A stretch of 63,013 nt of DNA from UBA3478 sp965662045. Lineage in GTDB: Bacteria; Bacteroidota; Bacteroidia; Flavobacteriales; Flavobacteriaceae. A program made the position numbers and the translations under genes. Location of the stretch: contig CBFIGE010000013.1 in the NCBI GenBank assembly GCA_965662045.1, forward strand, positions 1 to 63,013, read 5' to 3'. Shown in pieces: positions 7,904 through 14,921 of the stretch. Every line of letters starts with the position of its first letter. Within the stretch, counting starts at the first letter, position 1. Under the pieces are notes generated by a model, which was not told the DNA's origin, searched no databases, and saw only the letters and a program-made list of their open reading frames with translations.

Positions 7904-9024
7904 AAACGTTTATCCATTTTTAAAACCATCTTATTTTTCCACTGGTAAAAATTTCCTTCCAAAATATGTTTTCTGGCTTCTTTGACCAACCAAAGATAAA
8001 AAGCCAAATTGTGAAGAGAAGCGATTTGTTTACCTAAAAATTCATTAGCTACAAACAGATGTCTTAAATAAGCTTTTGAATAGGAGGTATCTACATAGGA
8101 GTGTGCATTTTTATCAATAGGCGAAAAGTCGTCATACCACTTTTTGTTTTTGATATTTATGGTTCCTTCTGTGGTAAAAAGCATACCATTTCGCGCATTT
8201 CTTGTAGGCATTACGCAATCGAACATATCTATACCTAGAGCAATATTTTCCAATAAATTTATCGGGGTGCCCACTCCCATTAAATATCTCGGTTTTTGTT
8301 CTGGTAAAACATTGCAAACCACCTCACTCATCGCATACATTTCTTCAGCAGGTTCTCCGACAGATAAACCTCCAATGGCATTACCAAAGGCATCTGCTTT
8401 TGCGATGTACTCAGCAGACTGAATTCTCAAATCCTTGTAAACGGATCCTTGAACAATCGGAAAAAAAGCCTGTTCATAATCATAGGAATATGGAATTTTG
8501 GCTAAGGCGTTAATGCAGCGATCCAACCAGCGATGTGTCATGTGCATAGAATCACTAGCGTATTTGTAATCGCAAGGATATGGAGTACATTCATCAAAAG
8601 CCATTATTATATCTGCTCCGATATCGCGTTCAATTTGCATTACGCTTTCAGGTGTAAATAAATGCTTTGAGCCATCAATGTGTGATTTAAATTGAACCCC
8701 ATTTTCATTTATTTTGCGATTATTCGCTAAAGAATAGACTTGGTAACCACCACTATCGGTGAGAATACTTCTATCCCACCCCATAAAACGGTGCAGCCCT
8801 CCAGCTTTTTTGATGACCTCTATTCCAGGACGAAGATACAAGTGATAAGTATTACCAAGAATAATCGGTGCTTTGGTATCTTCTTTAAGTTCGTGTTGAT
8901 GAACCCCTTTTACTGTAGCTAGGGTTCCAACGGGCATAAATATTGGTGTTTGTATTTCGCCATGGTCTGTTATTATTGAACCCGCTCTTGCCTTACCCTC
9001 AATTTTTTCTAAACTAAATTTCAA
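7900..9024 (-). CDS. tgt: Queuine tRNA-ribosyltransferase, TTG start
   Basis: Exchanges guanine 34 of GUN-anticodon tRNAs for preQ1 in queuosine synthesis. DSGGYQVYSL and GIDMFDCVMPTRNARNG (nucleophile Asp) are diagnostic. No ATG or GTG lies at the front. TTG 9024 gives LKFSLEKIEGKARAG, in line with relatives; TTG 9045 is possible but would fall inside a -7 promoter box (9043-9050). The C-terminal zinc site of E. coli Tgt (CxCxxC plus His) is altered: the three cysteines are replaced in the segment before YSKAYLRHL, although the later His in SLHNLAFY is kept. First gene of tgt-lptG-accA-dnaB. Confidence 0.93.
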   Translation of the reverse strand: MKFSLEKIEGKARAGSIITDHGEIQTPIFMPVGTLATVKGVHQHELKEDTKAPIILGNTYHLYLRPGIEVIKKAGGLHRFMGWDRSILTDSGGYQVYSLANNRKINENGVQFKSHIDGSKHLFTPESVMQIERDIGADIIMAFDECTPYPCDYKYASDSMHMTHRWLDRCINALAKIPYSYDYEQAFFPIVQGSVYKDLRIQSAEYIAKADAFGNAIGGLSVGEPAEEMYAMSEVVCNVLPEQKPRYLMGVGTPINLLENIALGIDMFDCVMPTRNARNGMLFTTEGTINIKNKKWYDDFSPIDKNAHSYVDTSYSKAYLRHLFVANEFLGKQIASLHNLAFYLWLVKEARKHILEGNFYQWKNKMVLKMDKRL

Positions 9025-9042
9025 TCGTTTTTCTTTATAGGG

Positions 9043-9050
9043 CAAAGATA
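9043..9050 (-). promoter_or_regulatory. Possible -7 box for the tgt operon
   Basis: Read on the minus strand this is TATCTTTG, a full match to TAnnTTTG. No TTG lies 19 bases upstream, so support is partial. If real, transcription begins near 9036-9039 and the tgt start at 9024 follows a leader of 12-15 bases. Confidence 0.45.
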
Positions 9051-9084
9051 AGGTGTTACTTTTATCGAATATTAATCATTCAAC

Positions 9085-9930
9085 ATGAATAACCTACACG
9101 ACTTAGAAAAACTTGTTACCCAAGTTCGAAGAGACATCTTGAGAATGGTGCATAAAGTAAACTCCGGACATCCCGGCGGATCATTGGGTTGCGCTGAATA
9201 TTTTGTCGCCTTGTACAATGAAATCATGACCCAAGACACCTCTTTTGATATGGATGGAAAAGGCGAAGATCTCTTCTTTTTATCCAATGGACACATTTCT
9301 CCAGTATACTACAGCGTTTTGGCCAGAAGAGGCTATTTTCCTGTGGATGAATTAAATACTTTCCGATTATTGGACTCAAGGCTTCAAGGACACCCAACCA
9401 CACACGAAGGCCTGCCAGGGGTAAGAATTGCATCAGGCTCATTGGGCCAGGGAATGTCTGTTGCCTTAGGTGCCGCACAAGCTAAAAAACTCAATGCTGA
9501 CACAAGTCTTGTTTACAGTCTACACGGAGATGGTGAGCTACAGGAAGGTCAAAACTGGGAGGCTATAATGTATGCAGCGGCTAATAACGTCGATAACCTT
9601 ATCGCTACCATAGATCGAAACGGACAACAAATCGATGGAACTACAGAAGATGTATGTGCACTTGGCGATATCGGCGAAAAATTTAGAACTTTTGACTGGA
9701 CCGTTCTGAGCATTGAAGACGGAAACGACCTTAGTCAAGTTGTTGAAGGTTTCAAACAGGCAAAATCAGAAACTGGAAAAGGAAAACCCGTATGCATTGT
9801 CATGAACACCGTTATGGGTAATGGTGTAGACTTTATGATGCACACTCATGCATGGCACGGTAAAGCACCTAATGATGAGCAGTTAGCAACAGCTCTTGCT
9901 CAAAATCCGGAAACCCTTGGAGATTATTAA
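9085..9930 (+). CDS. Transketolase, N-terminal subunit
   Basis: Thiamine-diphosphate half of a split transketolase, an enzyme of the pentose phosphate pathway that moves two-carbon units between sugar phosphates. The 281 residues hold the pyrophosphate-binding domain: GHPGGSLGCAEY near residue 28, the GHISPVYY region, and GDGELQEGQNWEA followed by DRNGQQIDG. It needs the partner encoded 19 bases downstream. Two-gene transketolases are common in Bacteroidota and other phyla. The ATG at 9085 gives the expected start. Confidence 0.93.
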   Translation: MNNLHDLEKLVTQVRRDILRMVHKVNSGHPGGSLGCAEYFVALYNEIMTQDTSFDMDGKGEDLFFLSNGHISPVYYSVLARRGYFPVDELNTFRLLDSRLQGHPTTHEGLPGVRIASGSLGQGMSVALGAAQAKKLNADTSLVYSLHGDGELQEGQNWEAIMYAAANNVDNLIATIDRNGQQIDGTTEDVCALGDIGEKFRTFDWTVLSIEDGNDLSQVVEGFKQAKSETGKGKPVCIVMNTVMGNGVDFMMHTHAWHGKAPNDEQLATALAQNPETLGDY

Positions 9931-9949
9931 TCATAACGACCTCAAGAAC

Positions 9950-10906
9950 ATGAATACTTTTACAGATCAAGGAAAAAAAGATACAAGAAGTGGTTTTGGT
10001 GATGCCATGACTGAACTTGGAAGAACCAATCCACAGGTAGTGGCGTTATGTGCTGATTTAGTGGGTTCTTTAAAAATCCAAACCTTTATTGACGAAAATC
10101 CCGAACGTTTCTTCCAAGTGGGAATTGCAGAAGCCAATATGATGGGTATTGCAGCGGGGCTCACCATTGGAGGCAAAATTCCTTTTACAGGAACATTTGC
10201 TAACTTTTCAACAGGACGGGTATACGACCAAATTAGACAGTCTATAGCCTATTCTGGTAAAAATGTAAAAATTTGTGCTTCACATGCTGGTTTAACCTTG
10301 GGTGAAGACGGAGCTACACATCAAATCTTAGAAGATATTGGATTGATGAAAATGCTCCCTGGTATGACTGTTATCAATCCATGTGATTACAATCAAACCA
10401 AAGCAGCAACACTGGCTATTGCTGAACATCAAGGACCAGTTTACTTAAGATTTGGTCGACCAAAGGTAGCTAACTTTACCCCTGTAGATCAAAAATTTGA
10501 AATAGGAAAGGCCCTAAAAATGGTTGAAGGAACCGATGTCAGTATTATGGCAACAGGCCATCTTGTGTGGGAAGCAATACAAGCGGCACAAGCCCTTAAC
10601 GACCAGGGCATATCGGCGGAAGTGATTAATATTCACACGATAAAGCCTCTGGATGAAAAGACTATTATCGATTCAGCTCGAAAGACTAAATGCGTTGTTT
10701 CAGCGGAAGAACACAACTATTTAGGAGGACTAGGTGAGAGTATCTCTAGAACTTTGGCACAACATTTGCCCACAATACAAGAGTTTGTCGCAACGCAGGA
10801 CACTTTTGGAGAAAGTGGTACCCCAGCACAACTCATGGCAAAGTATCAAATAGATGCTAAAGCCGTTGAGGCTGCTGCCCTTCGTGCGATTTCACGTAAA
10901 TCTTAA
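9950..10906 (+). CDS. Transketolase, C-terminal subunit
   Basis: Second half of the split transketolase, holding the pyrimidine-binding and C-terminal domains. HAGLTLGEDGATHQ (about residues 110-125), VGIAEANMMGIAAG and YLRFGRPKV are family landmarks. The open frame reaches back to 9896 inside the upstream gene, but ATG 9950 gives the usual start (MNTFTDQGKKDTRSGFGDA) and 318 residues, and lies 19 bases after the partner's stop, so I place the start there. 1-Deoxyxylulose-5-phosphate synthase is related but longer and unsplit. Confidence 0.93.
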   Translation: MNTFTDQGKKDTRSGFGDAMTELGRTNPQVVALCADLVGSLKIQTFIDENPERFFQVGIAEANMMGIAAGLTIGGKIPFTGTFANFSTGRVYDQIRQSIAYSGKNVKICASHAGLTLGEDGATHQILEDIGLMKMLPGMTVINPCDYNQTKAATLAIAEHQGPVYLRFGRPKVANFTPVDQKFEIGKALKMVEGTDVSIMATGHLVWEAIQAAQALNDQGISAEVINIHTIKPLDEKTIIDSARKTKCVVSAEEHNYLGGLGESISRTLAQHLPTIQEFVATQDTFGESGTPAQLMAKYQIDAKAVEAAALRAISRKS

Positions 10907-10917
10907 ATATTACTTAC

Positions 10918-11508
10918 ATGAAAAAAATCAGTTTTTTTGGATTATTACTCGCCTTTGCAGCTTTGAGCGTAAATGCCCAAAAGGGCAGTTCTTTTGGTAT
11001 TAACGCAGGCTTGAATTTTAATTCAAACGGTGAAATTAGAAGTGAATTATCAGATCTGAATCTCTCATCAGCAACTAAGGGAGGTTTCCACATAGGAGTT
11101 TATGGCAAACTTGGCAACAAGATTTTTCTAAGACCAGAATTGTTGTACACACAAACGCAATCTAATTATGATGACGCTGTGGACTTAAAAATTTCGAAAC
11201 TTGATGTTCCTGTTTTAGCTGGAATAAAATTATTTGGCCTCAATTTCTTTGCAGGTCCTTCAATTCAAATTCTCTTAAACTCTGATATTGAGGGCCAGAA
11301 TCTTCTTGATGAGGCTGAGGCTTTTACAGTTGGTACACAGTTAGGTATAGGAATTAATCTCGGAGAAAAATTAGGACTTGATTTAAGATACGAAAGAGGC
11401 ATGAATGCTAATGAAGTAAATCTTCTCAGTGGAATTACAAGCATAAGTGCAGACCGCTTAGATCTTCGTCAAAAGCAGCTGATACTCAATTTATCCTTAA
11501 AACTTTAA
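10918..11508 (+). CDS. Outer-membrane beta-barrel (PorT-like) protein
   Basis: The 196-residue product has a signal peptide ending near AALSVNAQ (about residue 20) and then alternating glycine/aromatic beta strands (for example FGINAGLNFNS, FLRPELLYTQT, FFAGPSIQI), the pattern of small outer-membrane barrels annotated as porin or PorT family in Bacteroidota. No specific function can be assigned. It starts 11 bases after transketolase, so may be cotranscribed. Its TAA lies in a TTAA shared with the stop of the gene on the other strand. Confidence 0.75.
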   Translation: MKKISFFGLLLAFAALSVNAQKGSSFGINAGLNFNSNGEIRSELSDLNLSSATKGGFHIGVYGKLGNKIFLRPELLYTQTQSNYDDAVDLKISKLDVPVLAGIKLFGLNFFAGPSIQILLNSDIEGQNLLDEAEAFTVGTQLGIGINLGEKLGLDLRYERGMNANEVNLLSGITSISADRLDLRQKQLILNLSLKL

Positions 11509-12491
11509 TTATCTTCTTCTTCGGCGCTCGGAGGCCAGCTGTCGGCATCCAAATGGTCGAAAACACCATCGTTATCTGTGTCTAGGAAAACAGGATTACC
11601 TTCTTGATCAAAGGTAATTTCCAGGCGAGTTCTATACCCATCTCCGTCGTCATCGGTATCTAAAAAGTCTGCAAATAGATTCGAATTAATCTCATTCTCA
11701 TAATCGCCGTCAGTATTATCGTCATATAAGTAACCATTACCATTTAAATCTTCTTGAATCGAGGGAATTCCATCACCGTCGTGATCAGTGGCATTATAGG
11801 TTAATAAATCTACTTGAAATATAAGAGGTGCATATTGAGGTATCCTTTCCGATAAGCTATTAAAAGCTCCTAGTCCGGAGGGAAAAATAAACATTCCTAC
11901 CCCGTAGTTTTCAACTGAAAAAGTACCATCGTTATTTACTACAGGTGTTCCACCAGTATTGAAATGTTGCATTCCTTCTGTAAAACCTCTAAAGCCTTGA
12001 AGTGGAGCTTGGATTTGGGCCAAATCAAACCATACACCTCCATCAGTAACTTGGTCAAAGATGTTACCGTTTAACAATTGCCCTTTATAGCGAACAAAGA
12101 CAGAATCAGCTATGCTTGGCTTTGGACCCTCTCCGTCTCTTGCTGCGAAATAATAATAGGTATGTTCAACATCGCTCTCCTCGTAATCTAGAGTAAACTC
12201 AAAAGAACTCACAAGAGCTGTTCTACTTTGCACAAATTCAGAGAGTGGTCTCTTATCGCTGTTGTCTCCAGCTATAGTATCGAGAATAATTCGATAATCA
12301 AAGTTTGCCGGTGGATTTTCAAATTCCTCATAGTTGTAAAAATGTGAATCGAGAAACGCTCTTATTTCAGCATCATCCTCAGGAACTACCTCTGATAAAA
12401 AGAGGGGTGGAACGATTATCACTGAATCGTCATCTTTTTTACAAGCTACTATTAATAGCAGCAAACCTAATGTCACTAAGACCTTACGCAT
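11505..12491 (-). CDS. FKBP-type peptidyl-prolyl isomerase-like lipoprotein with calcium-type repeats
   Basis: A lipoprotein signal ends at Cys17 (LLLLIVACKK). A middle region (about 105-235) with VRYKGQLLNGNIFDQ and a G-F-TEGMQH segment reads as a divergent FKBP fold. The C-terminal 90 residues carry aspartate-rich repeats such as DHDGDGIPSIQEDLNGNG, DTDDDGDG and DTDNDGVFDHLDAD, like thrombospondin type 3 or EF-hand-type calcium loops. Likely anchored in the outer membrane or periplasm as a folding factor stabilised by calcium. Isomerase activity is uncertain because the active-site aromatics are not obvious. An upstream TATCTTCG at 12512-12519 is a near-consensus -7 box. Confidence 0.7.
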   Translation of the reverse strand: MRKVLVTLGLLLLIVACKKDDDSVIIVPPLFLSEVVPEDDAEIRAFLDSHFYNYEEFENPPANFDYRIILDTIAGDNSDKRPLSEFVQSRTALVSSFEFTLDYEESDVEHTYYYFAARDGEGPKPSIADSVFVRYKGQLLNGNIFDQVTDGGVWFDLAQIQAPLQGFRGFTEGMQHFNTGGTPVVNNDGTFSVENYGVGMFIFPSGLGAFNSLSERIPQYAPLIFQVDLLTYNATDHDGDGIPSIQEDLNGNGYLYDDNTDGDYENEINSNLFADFLDTDDDGDGYRTRLEITFDQEGNPVFLDTDNDGVFDHLDADSWPPSAEEEDN

Positions 12492-12530
12492 ATGGATTTC
12501 TTATTTAAGCGCGAAGATACAATTTTCCGC

Positions 12531-12538
12531 TATTTTTG
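12531..12538 (+). promoter_or_regulatory. Possible -7 box for hslR
   Basis: TATTTTTG matches TAnnTTTG and lies 28 bases before the ATG at 12567. No TTG is found at the -33 distance. It supports ATG 12567 rather than the upstream ATG at 12492. Confidence 0.4.
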
Positions 12539-12566
12539 TAAGAGACCTTTAACAAAGTTTTGCGTT

Positions 12567-12938
12567 ATGCGTATCGATAAATTTTTATGGTGTACCAGAT
12601 ATTATAAGACCCGTACTCAAGCTACAGACGCGTGTAAAAAAGGCAGGGTCTTATTAAATGATGAAAATACAAAACCATCAAGAGAGGTTTTTGCTGGAGA
12701 TATAATCAAAACGCGGATTAATCAAATCGAACGTAAATTAGAAATCATAGCTATACCAGAATCAAGAATGGGAGCAAAATGGTTAGACCAATTTAGAAAG
12801 GATTTAACCGAAGCCGATGCTTTTTCTAATGCAGAACTCTCTACAATAGCCCAAAAATACTATAGAGAAAAAGGTACAGGGCGACCAACAAAAAAAGACC
12901 GAAGGGATTTAAAAGACTATACTGAAGATCAATCATGA
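12567..12938 (+). CDS. hslR: S4-domain RNA-binding protein, Hsp15 family
   Basis: Hsp15-type proteins bind stalled 50S subunits that carry nascent peptidyl-tRNA. The S4 domain spans about residues 1-65, starting MRIDKFLWCTRYYKTRTQA with CKKGRVLLN behind it; the tail is basic (GRPTKKDRRDLKD). The frame reaches back to 12492, but ATG 12567 gives the standard 123-residue product and follows a -7 box. Its stop overlaps the next start (ATGA at 12935). Confidence 0.88.
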   Translation: MRIDKFLWCTRYYKTRTQATDACKKGRVLLNDENTKPSREVFAGDIIKTRINQIERKLEIIAIPESRMGAKWLDQFRKDLTEADAFSNAELSTIAQKYYREKGTGRPTKKDRRDLKDYTEDQS

Positions 12939-13438
12939 AAGACATCATACTTGCCCATAATCAAATCACTCACATCATTAAGAGAATAGCCTACCAAGTT
13001 TACGAAGACAATATTTCTGAACAAGAATTAATTGTCGCAGGAGTGCGAGGTGAAGGGTTCATTCTCGCTGAATTGATAACAGAACAGCTGAAGCAAATAA
13101 GTAATCTGAATATACAATTGCTGGCTATAGAGATAGACAAAAAAAATCCCATAGAAAACGACATTGTTTTAAACCCTTACCTCGATTCGCAAGATTTAAA
13201 CCGAAAATCAGTTGTAATAATTGACGATGTCCTCAATTCTGGCTCAACATTATTGTTTAGTTTGCAGCCATTTCTAAAACAACCTATGCGGCAGATAAAA
13301 ACGGCTGTTTTGGTCAATAGAAATCATAAAAAATATCCAGTAAAAGCAGATTTTAAAGGAATTTCTTTATCTACCTCTTCTCATGAAAATGTTCGAGTAA
13401 GCTTAGATCGAGATTCCTTTCAGGTGTTATTAGAATAA
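12935..13438 (+). CDS. Phosphoribosyltransferase family protein (PyrR-like)
   Basis: Type I phosphoribosyltransferase fold with the PRPP-binding motif VVIIDDVLNSGSTL near residue 90-103 and an N-terminal GVRGEGFILAE loop; 167 residues. PyrR homologues act as uracil phosphoribosyltransferases or RNA-binding regulators, but which, if either, applies here is unknown. It is translationally coupled to hslR (four-base overlap) and its 3' end overlaps aroK on the other strand by nine bases. Confidence 0.8.
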   Translation: MKDIILAHNQITHIIKRIAYQVYEDNISEQELIVAGVRGEGFILAELITEQLKQISNLNIQLLAIEIDKKNPIENDIVLNPYLDSQDLNRKSVVIIDDVLNSGSTLLFSLQPFLKQPMRQIKTAVLVNRNHKKYPVKADFKGISLSTSSHENVRVSLDRDSFQVLLE

Positions 13439-13945
13439 TAGTTTCACCAATTCTACAACTGACTGCTGAACTCCTTTTTCATCAACATTGTATTGCATCT
13501 CTGCTTTTTCATAATAAAACCTGCGTTCAAATAAGTGCTTTGCAATGAATTCAGTTAATTCAGATTCATCAAATCTAGAGATCAATGGTCGCTGTGCTTT
13601 TTCATTTTGCAAACGGCCGACTAAGATTTTAAGTTGTGCTTTAAGATAGACTGTTAACAGATTTTGCTCAAGTAAAAAATCCATATTATTGGTATAACAA
13701 GGAGTGCCGCCTCCAAGGGCCAAAACAAAGTTATCATTTTTGGATATGAACCACCTTAAGAGCTCAGCTTCTCGTTTTCTAAAATACAATTCGCCTTTAG
13801 TTTCGAATAGTTTGGAAATAGCTTGACCTTCTTGATTTTCAATCAAATCATCTAAATCGTAAAATTGTAATTGACGCTCTTGTGCAAGTTTTTTTCCTAT
13901 TGTGGATTTACCACAACCCATATAACCTAATAATACAATATTCAT
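13430..13945 (-). CDS. aroK: Shikimate kinase
   Basis: Phosphorylates shikimate at the 3-hydroxyl with ATP in aromatic amino acid synthesis. The 171 residues show a P-loop GYMGCGKSTIGKKLA at residues 7-21, the shikimate-binding DLDDLIE and ALGGGTPC motifs, and the lid Arg in KAQRPLISR. Its ATG overlaps, as ATGA, the TGA of a short upstream reading frame that looks like the end of a lost outer-membrane protein gene. Confidence 0.95.
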   Translation of the reverse strand: MNIVLLGYMGCGKSTIGKKLAQERQLQFYDLDDLIENQEGQAISKLFETKGELYFRKREAELLRWFISKNDNFVLALGGGTPCYTNNMDFLLEQNLLTVYLKAQLKILVGRLQNEKAQRPLISRFDESELTEFIAKHLFERRFYYEKAEMQYNVDEKGVQQSVVELVKLLF

Positions 13946-14034
13946 CTAAAATAGAATTTGAACACTAAACCTACAGAAAGTGGTTTAAATGGACTAAGTG
14001 CAAAGTTAAAAGCTAAGTCACTTATTTCAAGTAC
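13942..14034 (-). pseudogene. C-terminal remnant of an outer-membrane barrel protein gene
   Basis: The frame ending at TGA 13944-13942 reads back for 30 codons to a TAA at 14037-14035. It encodes a peptide containing LAFNFALSPFKPLSVGLVF followed by KFYFR, the kind of C-terminal beta strand ending in Phe seen in Bacteroidota outer-membrane barrels. Its stop overlaps the aroK ATG as in a coupled operon. No start codon or upstream portion remains; the tRNA promoter lies directly behind. I read it as a truncated gene left by a deletion or rearrangement; it could also be a chance frame, but the sequence is strongly barrel-like. Confidence 0.5.
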
Positions 14035-14068
14035 TTAAAATTCAAAATTATTTTTGTGGTTAAGAGTG

Positions 14069-14098
14069 TTGTTTTATCGACAAATGACTGTATATTTG
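14069..14098 (+). promoter_or_regulatory. tRNA-Lys/tRNA-Leu promoter
   Basis: TTG at 14069-14071, 19 bases, then TATATTTG at 14091-14098: a textbook Bacteroidota promoter about 12 bases before the mature 5' end of tRNA-Lys. Confidence 0.75.
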
Positions 14099-14110
14099 CA
14101 CCCGAATTTT

Positions 14111-14183
14111 GACCTGATAGCTCAGTTGGCAGAGCATCTCCCTTTTAAGGAGAGGGTCCTGGGTTCGAGCCCCAGTCAGGTCA
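14111..14183 (+). tRNA. tRNA-Lys (anticodon TTT)
   Basis: The seven-base acceptor stem GACCTGA pairs with TCAGGTC at the 3' end, discriminator A. The anticodon loop CTTTTAA between TCTCC and GGAGA gives TTT, reading AAA/AAG. The T loop GGTTCGAGCCC is normal. CCA is not encoded. It is the first of two tRNA genes with a promoter just upstream. Confidence 0.97.
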
Positions 14184-14223
14184 CAGAAAAGTTAAGGCGA
14201 CTGTCTTAGCTTTTTTTGTATCG

Positions 14224-14306
14224 GCTCACGTGGCGGAATTGGTAGACGCGCTACCTTGAGGGGGTAGTGTCCTACGGATGTGCTGGTTCGACTCCAGTCG
14301 TGAGCA
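14224..14306 (+). tRNA. tRNA-Leu (anticodon GAG)
   Basis: Acceptor stem GCTCACG pairs with CGTGAGC, discriminator A; 83 bases with the long variable arm of class II tRNAs. The anticodon loop TTGAGGG between CTACC and GGTAG gives GAG, reading CTC/CTT. CCA is not encoded. It lies 40 bases after tRNA-Lys, and a terminator follows. Confidence 0.97.
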
Positions 14307-14312
14307 CTTGAT

Positions 14313-14354
14313 AAAATCCTATTATATTGATATTCAATATTTTAGGATTTTTTA
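14313..14354 (+). terminator. Terminator after tRNA-Leu
   Basis: AAAATCCTA at 14313-14321 pairs with TAGGATTTT at 14343-14351, with an inner stem ATATTG/CAATAT (14324-14329 with 14335-14340) separated by a TT/TT internal loop. A T-rich run follows. It closes the tRNA transcript. Confidence 0.75.
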
Positions 14355-14361
14355 TTTGTAA

Positions 14362-14511
14362 TTAAAGCAACATATTTATTGCGCTTTTTTCAATTATACC
14401 AAAATCATTAAAGTATTTGATTATTCTTTCCAATCTATCCCTTGCGAATAGAAAAACGTGAAAATATCTGCAAAATAGTATCTGTTTTTGTTTAACTGGT
14501 GATAATTTCAT
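14362..14511 (-). CDS. Possible small protein of 49 residues, unrecognised
   Basis: ATG at 14511 to TAA at 14364-14362. The product starts MKLSPVKQKQILF and contains ARDRLERIIKYFNDFGIIEK; it is basic, with an amphipathic look in its C-terminal half. I do not recognise the family. No promoter is seen upstream, and in DNA this AT-rich a frame of this length can arise by chance. It may be a remnant of a longer gene. Confidence 0.2.
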   Translation of the reverse strand: MKLSPVKQKQILFCRYFHVFLFARDRLERIIKYFNDFGIIEKSAINMLL

Positions 14512-14892
14512 GAGTTCTATAATAACTAATATGATTTAAGTATTATCAGTATAACGGCTATTTTTTAGGGATTCCATTAATAAATTTTGATATCTGCCAA
14601 TAATAATAACTAATATTCAAAAAATTGAAAAATTATATCATAATCATAAAATCATTAAACAAAATTAAATAGTACTCAAAATGTAAATTTTCGCTTACTA
14701 TTTTTAAAAAACTGATTGTGATTGAACAATTTAGATTAAAAATTGAAAGACCAAATCGAACTAGTATGTGAATAACCATTAATAATCTCGATGTCTCTAT
14801 GTCTATCGCGGGATGAAAGGATTTATTTATGAGATAAACTGGACTTTAAAATATTATTTCGACTTTAATTAGCTTCATCTCAAATAAATGTG

Positions 14893-14900
14893 TACTTTTG
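14893..14900 (+). promoter_or_regulatory. -7 box of the carH-crt operon inside an inverted repeat
   Basis: TACTTTTG matches TAnnTTTG and lies 22 bases before the carH ATG. No TTG lies at -33, as is common for regulated promoters. CAAATAA at 14881-14887 and TTATTTG at 14906-14912 form an inverted repeat whose centre coincides exactly with the centre of the -7 box, a plausible operator for the CarH-like repressor encoded just downstream. Confidence 0.55.
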
Positions 14901-14921
14901 TTTAATTATTTGTGAAATACA

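Larger units (their letters stand above)
14307..14921. other. 615-base AT-rich region between tRNA-Leu and carH
   Basis: Apart from the tRNA terminator at its left end and the carH promoter at its right, no firm gene is visible. It holds one 49-codon minus-strand frame (14362-14511) and an exact 14-base direct repeat, ATAATAACTAATAT, at 14519-14532 and 14603-14616. The size and position beside tRNA genes make it a possible scar of past insertion, but no attachment-site duplication or integrase was found. Confidence 0.5.

Noticed and set aside
14791..14887. Short plus-strand frames (13 and 19 codons) upstream of carH
   Set aside because: They precede the carH promoter, overlap each other and show no protein-like features.
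14111..14921. Integration site or genomic island at the tRNA genes
   Set aside because: No integrase, no repeat of a tRNA 3' end was noticed, and the carotenoid genes look like their surroundings in base composition.
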